Shown here piece by piece: positions 13,853-19,986 of a stretch of 20,535 bases of DNA. A program made the translations under genes and the position numbers. The DNA is from CAZOHC01 sp964579845 (GTDB taxonomy: Bacteria > Patescibacteriota > Microgenomatia > Levybacterales > UBA12049): assembly GCA_964579845.1 (NCBI GenBank), contig CAZOHC010000021.1:1-20535 (forward strand), in the 5' to 3' direction. Numbering within the stretch: the first letter of the stretch is position 1; the number at the start of each line of letters is the position of its first letter. The notes beneath the pieces are model-generated. The model saw only the letters and a list, made by a program, of their open reading frames with translations, searched no databases and was not told where the DNA came from.

Positions 13853-14128
13853 AAGAGAAAGTCCTCTTTCTTCGAGTGTCTCAGTCAAAATCCTCAGGGC
13901 GCTCGGTCCGAAACCATGAAGTGTTAGTAGCTCTTCTTCAGTGTATTTTGTGAGGTCAGAAAGTTTCACAACCCCCGCAGAATGGAGTGCGTGGAAAGCA
14001 GGTACGTTAATATTGGGGAATTCTTTACCATACTTCTGCTTCATCTCATCAGATGAACATTTCGGACAGACCGCACAATCACTTGTTTTCTCAAAGAGGT
14101 GTCCCTTCTGATAAACTCTTAATCCCAT
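13844..14128 (-). CDS. HhH protein with RNA polymerase alpha-CTD-like domain and Cys cluster, 94 aa
   Basis: The C-terminal half (about residues 38-92) reads like an alpha-CTD helix-hairpin-helix domain: PNINVPAFHALHSAGVVKLSDLT, then YTEEELLTLHGFGPSALRIL and ERGLSL, with the HGFGPSA hairpin intact. Stand-alone relatives are common small proteins with likely DNA binding. The N-terminus has three Cys spaced CAVCPKC at residues 18-24, which may bind metal. Transcribed from an extended -10 (TGATATACT) 6 nt before ATG 14128. Its target is unknown, but it sits among the repeated element modules. Confidence 0.8.
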   Translation of the reverse strand: MGLRVYQKGHLFEKTSDCAVCPKCSSDEMKQKYGKEFPNINVPAFHALHSAGVVKLSDLTKYTEEELLTLHGFGPSALRILTETLEERGLSLKY

Positions 14129-14134
14129 GTAATT

Positions 14135-14143
14135 AGTATATCA
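14135..14143 (-). promoter_or_regulatory. Extended -10 promoter of the HhH gene, leaderless type
   Basis: TGATATACT ends 6 nt before ATG 14128, almost the same string and spacing as the DUF1801 promoter at 10970-10978. Confidence 0.75.
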
Positions 14144-14184
14144 ATTTCTGTTCATAAACACTGTTTTTTGTTCAAAAGATAAAA

Positions 14185-14295
14185 CACGAAAAAAGCACCG
14201 GTCGGTGTAGTCTGAAAGACCGGGGTTTTTTCGTCCTGCTCTCGTATCGAGCAAGGAAAAACCTCCTTTCTTTCAGCACCTTAGGGTGCTTTATT
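14185..14295 (-). repeat. 110-nt structured repeat element, copy C
   Basis: Same as copy B except one base. It lies 19 bp past the stop of the 202-aa orphan gene and 57 bp before the HhH gene start. The sequences immediately outside the 111-nt block differ from those around copy B, so the block has sharp edges. A minus-strand terminator (stem plus T6) occupies 14189-14223. Confidence 0.9.
14189..14223 (-). terminator. Intrinsic terminator inside element C
   Basis: Minus strand CCGGTC, 14-nt loop, GACCGG, TGCTTTTTT, as in copy B; it should end transcription from the 14315-14923 gene. Confidence 0.65.
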
Positions 14296-14314
14296 TATTT
14301 TTTTGATTGAGATT

Positions 14315-14923
14315 CTATCCGAAGAAGAACTCCACCGGGACGGCGCCTTCCGGAATATCTTCCAGAACTCTCCCGATAAAATACTTTTCTTCGTCAGTTT
14401 GGACCACTACCGCACAGAGCGGCCTCGTGGTCTTCCAATCCGGCCCAGAGTCAACGACCACACTTCCTAACGATAAAACCTGATGACCTGCACCGGGTCC
14501 TGAGTAGTGTATGGCTATACTAGTGATCTCCAGAGATCCTGGAGGAAACTGGTTAGGGGCAATCTTCCCCTTTGCGATCCATTGCTCCCACTGCAGTGTG
14601 AAACTTTCGGTGAACCAGTCGACCGGGTAAAAACACCTGACGGCGGCCACCACACTTTCCGTTGCGGAAAGCAAGTAACCGTGAACGTCTCGTGCCTCAG
14701 CAGCAATCCCTGCGTAGTACGTAGAGATCTCTGGAACAAGTAAGCGCACCAAATCGATCGGGATCGTCTGGTTAGTGATCTCACCGCTTCTCAGCATCGA
14801 CAAAATATTGATACACGTCAGTGCAGCAATATTCCGGTCAATACCATCCACCTGAAGGACACCAGCTGCCGCAGCCAAACGGGCTTCCGGACTCATCGGT
14901 CGATTAATTGAGATATGGCTCAC
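14315..14923 (-). CDS. Orphan protein, 202 aa
   Basis: Unrecognised family. The N-terminal half (to ~115) is predicted mainly helical (EARLAAAAGVLQVDG, ESVVAAVRCFYPVDW) and the C-terminal half strand-rich, shared with the 101-aa paralogue at 13228-13533. The frame extends to GTG 14980, but GTG 14923 is favoured because AAAGGAG lies 6 nt before it; a third option is ATG 14896 without a ribosome site. Promoter TTGACA-17-TATGAT lies just after the amylase stop. Element C follows. No signal peptide in the chosen form. Confidence 0.65.
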   Translation of the reverse strand: MSHISINRPMSPEARLAAAAGVLQVDGIDRNIAALTCINILSMLRSGEITNQTIPIDLVRLLVPEISTYYAGIAAEARDVHGYLLSATESVVAAVRCFYPVDWFTESFTLQWEQWIAKGKIAPNQFPPGSLEITSIAIHYSGPGAGHQVLSLGSVVVDSGPDWKTTRPLCAVVVQTDEEKYFIGRVLEDIPEGAVPVEFFFG

Positions 14924-14936
14924 GTGTGACTCCTTT
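14924..14936 (-). promoter_or_regulatory. Shine-Dalgarno site selecting GTG 14923
   Basis: AAAGGAG (14930-14936) with 6-nt spacing to GTG; no comparable site precedes ATG 14896 or GTG 14980. Confidence 0.65.
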
Positions 14937-15021
14937 ATTGAAAAGTGCGTACTGCACAACACGAGTATTAAAAGAAACACACCGAAGTGTATTCATTTCA
15001 ATAAACGTGACAGCATGTCAG

Positions 15022-15059
15022 ATCATAGCACGAACAAGGCTAGATGTCAAACTATGGGA
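15022..15059 (-). promoter_or_regulatory. Promoter with CCCATAGTTTGAC motif, copy 3
   Basis: TTGACA (15045-15050), 17 nt, TATGAT (15022-15027) with a TGC extension. The preceding bases TCCCATAGTTTGACA repeat the motif of copies 1 and 2. The ~90-nt leader contains ACAC-TTCG-GTGT (a UUCG tetraloop hairpin) and GTGC-AGTAC-GCAC. Confidence 0.75.
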
Positions 15060-15072
15060 CTATATTCTTGTG

Positions 15073-16767
15073 TTACTTTTGCAGCCAGATGCCGCCGTAA
15101 GGGCCGAGTTGGACGGAGTTTTTCGTCATAGCGTGCGTGTTAACGCCAGAAATCTTCTCGTAGTTCGTGGTATCCATCGTTATGTGCTTTTTCTTATCAG
15201 TCAGGTTTACCAGAACGATGAGTTCAGATGTTCCGGCAGAATAACGAGCCGCAAAGACACCTTTGCCTGTCTTCAGTTCTACCGGCCAGACGTTCAGGTA
15301 ATTTCGCAGGAGTTTACGAACTTCAAGGATACCTGACAGCTGTGTGTAGAGCCGTTTTCCCTTCTCACTTTGCATGATCTCGTTGGTTAATTTTCCCCGA
15401 TTAATGTTTCGTGAATCATCACGTTCTTCATCACTGAGTGATGCATCAGGAATATTCTTCATACCGTACTCATCTCCATACGGAATAAGTAGCCCACCGG
15501 GGAGTGAGGCGAGTAAGAAATAACTCATCAGGAACCGCTCCTCATCTGACCCCAACAGTGAATATGTCCGACCGCTGAGTCCGTATCCTTCTCTGAAGGA
15601 TTTTCCTCGCGGTAATAATTCTTTATAGATCTCAGCGAGTAGCGAGGTCTTCATGCCGACAAAACTCAACTCGTCATGATTTCTGAGGAAATTGATCCAG
15701 GCAGCATGCATCGGAATATGGCGATCTTTTTTTAACTGGCGCCAGATATGGGACAGATCCTTGGTCACCAAGCTTCCCCACAGCGCAGAGGTACGCTGGA
15801 AGCTGTAGAGCATATGTGCCTGCCTCACATTTGCTGTGCCGAAGTATTCGATCTCAGAATCCAGTTTTTCAAGTGTTTCCAGGATAAAGATACAGTCAGG
15901 CTTTACCTGTTCAGCCAAAATGTTGAGTACGGCAGTCAGGTGATGGGTAAACGCGTTATGCGTGTCCAGATGCTTATAGGCGTCTTTGCCGATGAACGGT
16001 ATCGCGTCAAATCGAAAATTAAATCCGCGGCTTGCCCAAAACAGCAGCACTTTCCCAAGCTCGATAAAGACATCAGGATTTTTCCAGTTGAGATCAATCT
16101 GATGCGGGTAATAGGTGTGGTAATACCAGTAGCCATCTGTTCCCTGGACCCAGTGCGGTAATTCTCCGGCGAAGTCAGGAAAAGCAACTGAGACCAGTGT
16201 CTTCTTCCCGTCTACGAGATACTCAGCCCAGACCGTCGAGTCACGATAAACTTTTCTGAGGAATCGGGGTGTTTCTTTCGTGTAAAGAAAAAACGAACGG
16301 TAATACTCATCTCCCTGCTGTGCTTTCTGAAACCACTCATGCTCTGTTGAGACATGATTGAAAATAAGATCCATAAAGACATGAAGTCCTTGTTCGTGAG
16401 CTTCCTTTTTCAGCGCCATAAGGTCTTCCATCCCCCCTAAGCCTGTCCGGACTTTATAGTAATTACTCACATCATAGCCTTTATCCCGCATCGGCGACTG
16501 CAGGAAAGGAAGGACATGGACAGCATTACAGCCTAATTCTCTTATTTTTACCAGATGACTCGTAATATTTCGGAGCGGTGTCTTCTCCTTTCCTTCGATA
16601 CTGTCCGGGTAGAGAAAATAGATCGAACTATCTTTATACCAGCTCACCGTGAACGGTCGTTCGGGCACATCAGGAAGCGTTTTACGGAACTCTGCTAACG
16701 CAGAAACAATTCGTTTTACGTCTTTGGGGCTATACAATGACTCGATGTAGGGGATAATTGCGTCCAT
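15073..16767 (-). CDS. Alpha-amylase family (GH13) enzyme, 564 aa
   Basis: A GH13 catalytic barrel with all four core regions: DLIFNH at 133-138, GFNFRFDA with nucleophile Asp254, the acid/base Glu297 in ILETLE, and FLRNHDE with His364/Asp365. A C-terminal beta domain ends at IWLQK. It lacks a signal peptide, so it acts in the cytoplasm on alpha-glucans, trehalose or sucrose-like substrates; the overall order suits amylosucrase/trehalose-synthase-like GH13 members, but specificity is not readable. A 3' remnant of a second copy lies at 13785. The promoter is an extended -10 followed by a four-codon mini-ORF. Confidence 0.92.
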   Translation of the reverse strand: MDAIIPYIESLYSPKDVKRIVSALAEFRKTLPDVPERPFTVSWYKDSSIYFLYPDSIEGKEKTPLRNITSHLVKIRELGCNAVHVLPFLQSPMRDKGYDVSNYYKVRTGLGGMEDLMALKKEAHEQGLHVFMDLIFNHVSTEHEWFQKAQQGDEYYRSFFLYTKETPRFLRKVYRDSTVWAEYLVDGKKTLVSVAFPDFAGELPHWVQGTDGYWYYHTYYPHQIDLNWKNPDVFIELGKVLLFWASRGFNFRFDAIPFIGKDAYKHLDTHNAFTHHLTAVLNILAEQVKPDCIFILETLEKLDSEIEYFGTANVRQAHMLYSFQRTSALWGSLVTKDLSHIWRQLKKDRHIPMHAAWINFLRNHDELSFVGMKTSLLAEIYKELLPRGKSFREGYGLSGRTYSLLGSDEERFLMSYFLLASLPGGLLIPYGDEYGMKNIPDASLSDEERDDSRNINRGKLTNEIMQSEKGKRLYTQLSGILEVRKLLRNYLNVWPVELKTGKGVFAARYSAGTSELIVLVNLTDKKKHITMDTTNYEKISGVNTHAMTKNSVQLGPYGGIWLQK

Positions 16768-16769
16768 AC

Positions 16770-16799
16770 TTATTTACCTGCCATAAGAAGAGTATAACA
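16770..16799 (-). promoter_or_regulatory. Amylase promoter followed by a four-codon mini-ORF
   Basis: Extended -10 TGTTATACT (16791-16799) ends 6 nt before an ATG (16784) that opens ATG-GCA-GGT-AAA-TAA. The stop is only 2 nt before the amylase ATG 16767, so a leaderless mini-ORF may deliver ribosomes to the real start, which has only a weak AGG. Confidence 0.45.
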
Positions 16800-16896
16800 A
16801 GCATCCTACAGAATCGGTAATCGGTGAGAAACAACGAAGCGCTGTCGTTCAGAAGAAAAAATTATCCAAAGAAACCAGATACTTCTTCTCTGCACA

Positions 16897-17259
16897 TTAC
16901 TTTTTCTTTTGCTCGAGATTGAGTTTGACTGCTGCCTTTATGAGGTCTTTAAATGCGTTCTCGTCAATATCATCTTCCTCATGAATAAGTATCGCCCGAT
17001 AGGAGTTGATGAGTCCTTTCGGGTCGTGTTCTTTGAGCGCCGGACCTTTGGAGAATGCGAGCCTCAGGTGTTTTTTGTAGGTCTCGCCTGTTGAGATCAT
17101 ACCCTCTCGATACCAGACGAAGACACCGTCCGGATTGGACGGAGTTTTATACTTCACTTCTTCAGTGATTTCCGGATCTGCCTCTCTTATCAGCTCACGG
17201 ATTCTGGTCATGACTGTCACTTGCCATGGTTTCTCGTCGGATTTTTTTGCTTCTGTCAT
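16897..17259 (-). CDS. DUF1801 (YdhG-like) protein, 120 aa
   Basis: Typical short DUF1801 protein: N-terminal helix ending in LIREADPEITEEVKYKTPS, then GVFVWYREGMISTGETYKKHLRLAFSKGPAL, with the conserved W-Y and KHLRL strands, and a C-terminal helix rich in Lys. Cytoplasmic, unknown activity. ATG 17259 lies 1 nt after the stop of the YdeI-like gene (TAATATG), indicating an operon with translational coupling; DUF1801 and YdeI-like proteins are often neighbours or fused in other bacteria. Confidence 0.9.
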   Translation of the reverse strand: MTEAKKSDEKPWQVTVMTRIRELIREADPEITEEVKYKTPSNPDGVFVWYREGMISTGETYKKHLRLAFSKGPALKEHDPKGLINSYRAILIHEEDDIDENAFKDLIKAAVKLNLEQKKK

Positions 17260-17260
17260 A

Positions 17261-17569
17261 TTATGTACCGGATCTTCTACTCAGCATGGATTGTACTGAA
17301 GGGCTGACTTTTTTATCTTTCCGATGAATACATCCGATCCAGCAACACGGCCGACGCATGCCTTCTTTCAGTTCGCGCACCGCCCTGCTTATGTGCTCTA
17401 TTCTCGTCTCTTCTTTCTTTACAAATGTTACCCAACAGATCCACTCATTCCGTGCCAATGGGGTGAGACTTTCCCAAGATTCAAGTGCCTCAGAATCTGT
17501 AGCCAGCGCTTTACGCAGATCTTCAGGAATTTCATGGACAACGCCGCCTGAAATATTTCCCTTCACCAT
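17261..17569 (-). CDS. YdeI/OmpD-associated family protein, 102 aa
   Basis: Matches the YdeI-type C-terminal domain: IPEDLRKALATDSEALESWESLTPLARNEWI, then a helix with KKEETRIEHISRAVRELKEGMRRPCCW, where the final RPCCWxGCxHR carries three Cys and a His that could bind metal. The family is linked by name to bacteriocin protection, without a clear mechanism. The tail after HRKDKK is longer than I expect and may be lineage-specific. First gene of an operon with DUF1801. Confidence 0.85.
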   Translation of the reverse strand: MVKGNISGGVVHEIPEDLRKALATDSEALESWESLTPLARNEWICWVTFVKKEETRIEHISRAVRELKEGMRRPCCWIGCIHRKDKKVSPSVQSMLSRRSGT

Positions 17570-17575
17570 AAGGCT

Positions 17576-17604
17576 ATTTTAACAAAAATCAGTTAATACA
17601 CCAA
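17576..17604 (-). promoter_or_regulatory. Promoter of the YdeI-DUF1801 operon, leaderless type
   Basis: TTGGTG (17599-17604), 17 nt, TAAAAT (17576-17581) with a TGT extension, then 6 nt to ATG 17569. Confidence 0.65.
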
Positions 17605-17676
17605 ATGAACCTCACTCGTTTGTTGTCATAAAATTTCAGTAATCTACTCTACGGAAAAATGACCGAATTTTCGACT

Positions 17677-18354
17677 TCAGAAAATATTATTGAAGGTTTT
17701 TTGTATCAGTTTCCAACAGAGGAGTGAGTACCAGACCCACGAGAGAATCACTGCTGCGGTAAATGCAAAAATGCCGACTGCCACACCGACACCACCGATA
17801 CCGCTCCCTATCATCAGGCCCATAAAGCCTACAAAAAAAGTTATGCCGATAATTAGAGAAAACAATGCAAAACCACGATTTTTCATTGACCGGAAATGGT
17901 TATAAAAGATGATACAGGAGGTAATCAATGCGATAAAACCGAACATGCCGAATACTAAATGCAAGATACCACTTGGAGAAATTGTCGTAGGAGGACCAAG
18001 CGGTGTACCGGGAGGAAAACCATCTACCGCATCTGCCTTGAAAATACCTGAGAGCATGAGGAATAGTCCATAGAGCATGAGAAAACGTGGTCCCCACGTC
18101 CCACCATTCGCACCCTTGAGGACTCTTTGTATCCCGATCGCACCCAGAATCGTTAATGCCCCGGTAATAAGAAAATTGAGGATATGAATCCAACCCAAAT
18201 CTCCGTTACTTAACACACTCCAGCTGTGTCGCGTGATAGCAAAACCTTCTCGTGTGAATATCTGAGCGATGCTAGTCACTACATACACAGGACCTGCGAG
18301 GACACCGAACCAGAGCAGTGTCTTCGCCTTTAGACTCTTCGTATCTTTTGTCAT
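17677..18354 (-). CDS. DUF998 family membrane protein, 225 aa
   Basis: Six hydrophobic segments and the DUF998 signature features: an opening helix GPVYVVTSIAQIFTREGFAITRHSWSVLSNGDLGWIHILNF, and later FKADAVDGFPPGTP before helix 4 with GILHLVFG. The family is of unknown function. The frame continues to 18426, but ATG 18354 is chosen because AAAGGA precedes it closely; it overlaps the stop of the upstream gene. Second gene of an operon with the 67-aa membrane protein, 7 bp apart. Confidence 0.88.
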   Translation of the reverse strand: MTKDTKSLKAKTLLWFGVLAGPVYVVTSIAQIFTREGFAITRHSWSVLSNGDLGWIHILNFLITGALTILGAIGIQRVLKGANGGTWGPRFLMLYGLFLMLSGIFKADAVDGFPPGTPLGPPTTISPSGILHLVFGMFGFIALITSCIIFYNHFRSMKNRGFALFSLIIGITFFVGFMGLMIGSGIGGVGVAVGIFAFTAAVILSWVWYSLLCWKLIQKTFNNIF

Positions 18355-18361
18355 AAATCCT

Positions 18362-18565
18362 TTAGGGACGTCGCTTCTTCCGCGCACCCTTTTTCTCCCA
18401 AGGGAAAATCGCCTCATACCCGGCATAGAGGACTAACATACCTGAGATCAGATAGAGCCAAGCATGCTCACGATCGAAACCATTGATTACATACAGAAAA
18501 ACCAGTACGACAAGCGCCGTAATCAATAATATTCCTATTTCGAATCGCTTACGCTTTGAATTCAT
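18362..18565 (-). CDS. Small two-helix membrane protein, 67 aa
   Basis: Two membrane segments (about residues 10-28 and 35-52) with basic ends (MNSKRKRFE and KKGARKKRRP). No family recognised. It is the promoter-proximal gene of the DUF998 operon and is preceded by TTGACG-18-TAAAAT ending 6 nt before the ATG, so it should be made from a leaderless mRNA and may couple translation into DUF998. Confidence 0.7.
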   Translation of the reverse strand: MNSKRKRFEIGILLITALVVLVFLYVINGFDREHAWLYLISGMLVLYAGYEAIFPWEKKGARKKRRP

Positions 18566-18571
18566 GTTTTT

Positions 18572-18601
18572 ATTTTATTTCTTTGATAACGTAAGCGTCA
18601 A
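18572..18601 (-). promoter_or_regulatory. Promoter of the DUF998 operon, leaderless type
   Basis: TTGACG (18596-18601), 18 nt, TAAAAT (18572-18577), 6 nt, ATG 18565. Confidence 0.7.
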
Positions 18602-18648
18602 GGAACACGATGCGTTGTCATAAAAACGCTTTTCTCCTGATTATTCTC

Positions 18649-19107
18649 TTACCCGATTTCTTGAGCGAGACCGATGAGAAGTCCTTCCGGACCGCGGATA
18701 TAACAGAGTCTATACATGTTTTCGTATTGCACGACCTCACCGATAAGTTGTGCTCCCTGATTTCGGAGTCTTTTGAGTGTCTCGTCGATATCCTCGACCG
18801 TAAACATTACCCGAAGATAGCCGAGGGCATTCACAGGAGAAGTTCTGTGATCAGCTACTGTCGCAGGAGTTATAAATCGTGAGAGCTCAAGTTTGCTATG
18901 ACCGTCCGGTGTGACCATCATGGCGACCTCGACCTGCTGATTACCTAGTCCGGTGACACGTCCTGCCCATTCACCTTCGATCATACCTCGCCCTTCGAGT
19001 TTCAAGCCTAACTCGGTAAAAAAGGAGATAGCCTCATCGAGGGATTCTACTACAATACCGACATTATCCATTCGTTTCAGGTTAGGCTTGTCAGGTTTCA
19101 TATTCAT
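18649..19107 (-). CDS. VOC (glyoxalase/bleomycin resistance-like) protein, 152 aa
   Basis: Two beta-alpha-beta-beta-beta halves are evident: MDNVGIVVESLDEAISFFTELGL at the front, with SKLELSRF closing the first half, and GYLRVMFTVEDIDETLKRLRNQGAQL then YIRGPEGLLIGLAQ in the second, where the metal-ligand Glu of PEG is kept. A lactoylglutathione lyase-like or antibiotic-binding role is possible; substrate unknown. Two starts are close (19107 and 19101). Neither has a Shine-Dalgarno site; CATACT ends 6 nt before 19101, while TATAAT (19134-19139) is further up. Confidence 0.88.
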   Translation of the reverse strand: MNMKPDKPNLKRMDNVGIVVESLDEAISFFTELGLKLEGRGMIEGEWAGRVTGLGNQQVEVAMMVTPDGHSKLELSRFITPATVADHRTSPVNALGYLRVMFTVEDIDETLKRLRNQGAQLIGEVVQYENMYRLCYIRGPEGLLIGLAQEIG

Positions 19108-19133
19108 AGTATGCTTGGAAAGACATCTGCTTG

Positions 19134-19139
19134 ATTATA
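19134..19139 (-). promoter_or_regulatory. -10 box upstream of the 18649-19107 gene
   Basis: TATAAT on the minus strand, 7 nt before an out-of-frame ATG (19126) that opens an 11-codon ORF overlapping the true start by several codons. Confidence 0.45.
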
Positions 19140-19213
19140 CAAAAACGAGGACTCACTTCCTATGAGGGGTGGAGGTACATGTGGCTTAAAATATTTTCTC
19201 CAGAATACCTGTT

Positions 19214-19714
19214 TTATTCTCCGGCTTTTCTGATGGCTTCAAGATCTAGCTTTTTCATCGGCATGAAAACTGCAGTTACTGCTTCTGCTTTCTCAGGATC
19301 ACGCATGAGTTCGTCGAGAATTCTTGGTGTTACTTGCCAGGTGACACCGAATTTATCTGTGCACCATCCACACTGTTCTGCTTCAGGAACAGCGGAAAGT
19401 TTTTCCCAGAAGTAGTCAATTTCTTCCTGAGTTTCACACTCGATAATGTAGGACGTTGCACCGGTAAGCTTGAATTGTTCGACCGGTCCGCCGTTTAAAA
19501 ACATAAAGCTTATTCCATCAAGCTCACATTCAGCTGTCATAACGGAACCTTCAGGTCTGCCGGAAACTTCTTCAGAGGCCTTCGGTGTTCTGGTAATGTC
19601 ACCCATTTTTGCGCTGTGGTCACCAGGCGCAGCATTGAACGTATCGATGTAGTACTGTGCAGCCTCTTCCCCATCATTATTTGCGAACCAGATACAGGTA
19701 ATCAGTTTACTCAT
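19214..19714 (-). CDS. VOC-superfamily protein, PhnB-like, 166 aa
   Basis: Begins ITCIWFANNDGEEAAQYYIDTF as PhnB-like/3-demethylubiquinone methyltransferase-named proteins do, contains FMFLNGGP, YIIECETQEEIDYFWEKLS and the signature TDKFGVTWQVTP, and ends in a helical tail with VFMPMKKLD. No methyltransferase chemistry should be inferred from the old family name. It is a paralogue of 2976-3392 (DKFGV core), with a longer middle insert. ATG 19714 is preferred to 19741 because an extended -10 (TGGTAGAAT) ends 7 nt before it. Confidence 0.92.
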   Translation of the reverse strand: MSKLITCIWFANNDGEEAAQYYIDTFNAAPGDHSAKMGDITRTPKASEEVSGRPEGSVMTAECELDGISFMFLNGGPVEQFKLTGATSYIIECETQEEIDYFWEKLSAVPEAEQCGWCTDKFGVTWQVTPRILDELMRDPEKAEAVTAVFMPMKKLDLEAIRKAGE

Positions 19715-19721
19715 TTTTTTT

Positions 19722-19730
19722 ATTCTACCA
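19722..19730 (-). promoter_or_regulatory. Extended -10 promoter of the PhnB-like gene, leaderless type
   Basis: TGGTAGAAT followed by seven A and then ATG 19714. Confidence 0.65.
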
Positions 19731-19817
19731 CTTTCTGCCAATCTTTATTGTCGTAGTTTTGTGAGGATACTGATCAGATACCTGCCGTTACTATTACGCA
19801 GCTTATATACTTTTAGC

Positions 19818-19940
19818 TATAATCAGGCTTCAAGAAGAGAGCTATGGTCATACGGAATTTACCGTGAACCTAGTAGCATCATCAGCGAACGAGTGTAACT
19901 AAGGTTTGCATAAACACGCCACCCCCTGGCGGGTTTAATC
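19818..19940 (+). ncRNA. Possible small RNA between the PhnB-like and GIY-YIG genes
   Basis: The 240-bp gap contains a plus-strand TATAAT (19818-19823), a stable hairpin GGTC/GAACC plus ACGG/CCGT (19846-19870), and the terminator-like stem at 19912-19936. Together they could specify a ~110-nt RNA. The -35 (TTACGC, 18-nt spacer) is weak and the only ORF inside is seven codons, so this is tentative. Confidence 0.3.
19912..19936. terminator. Bidirectional terminator-like hairpin
   Basis: AAACACGCCA, loop CCCCC, TGGCGGGTTT: a 10-bp stem with one mismatch. It lies 50 bp past the stop of the GIY-YIG gene on the minus strand and could also end plus-strand transcription; the T-run is short on both sides. 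Confidence 0.6.
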
Positions 19941-19986
19941 CCTAATAACCAAATTCACCAGATAAGACTCTTTGATCATGATTCTA

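Noticed and set aside
3884..14295. Integron attC sites (gene followed by ~110-nt imperfect palindrome)
   Set aside because: The size and the gene-then-element order fit, but no GTTRRRY/RYYYAAC core sites and no integrase are visible, and the copies are not in an uninterrupted cassette array.
12852..14295. CRISPR array
   Set aside because: Only two identical copies 1.3 kb apart with genes between them; no regular spacers and no cas genes.
14894..14980. Longer or shorter starts of the 202-aa orphan protein (GTG 14980, ATG 14896)
   Set aside because: Neither has a ribosome site, whereas GTG 14923 has AAAGGAG at 6-nt spacing; GTG 14980 would add a hydrophobic stretch lying in the hairpin-rich leader.
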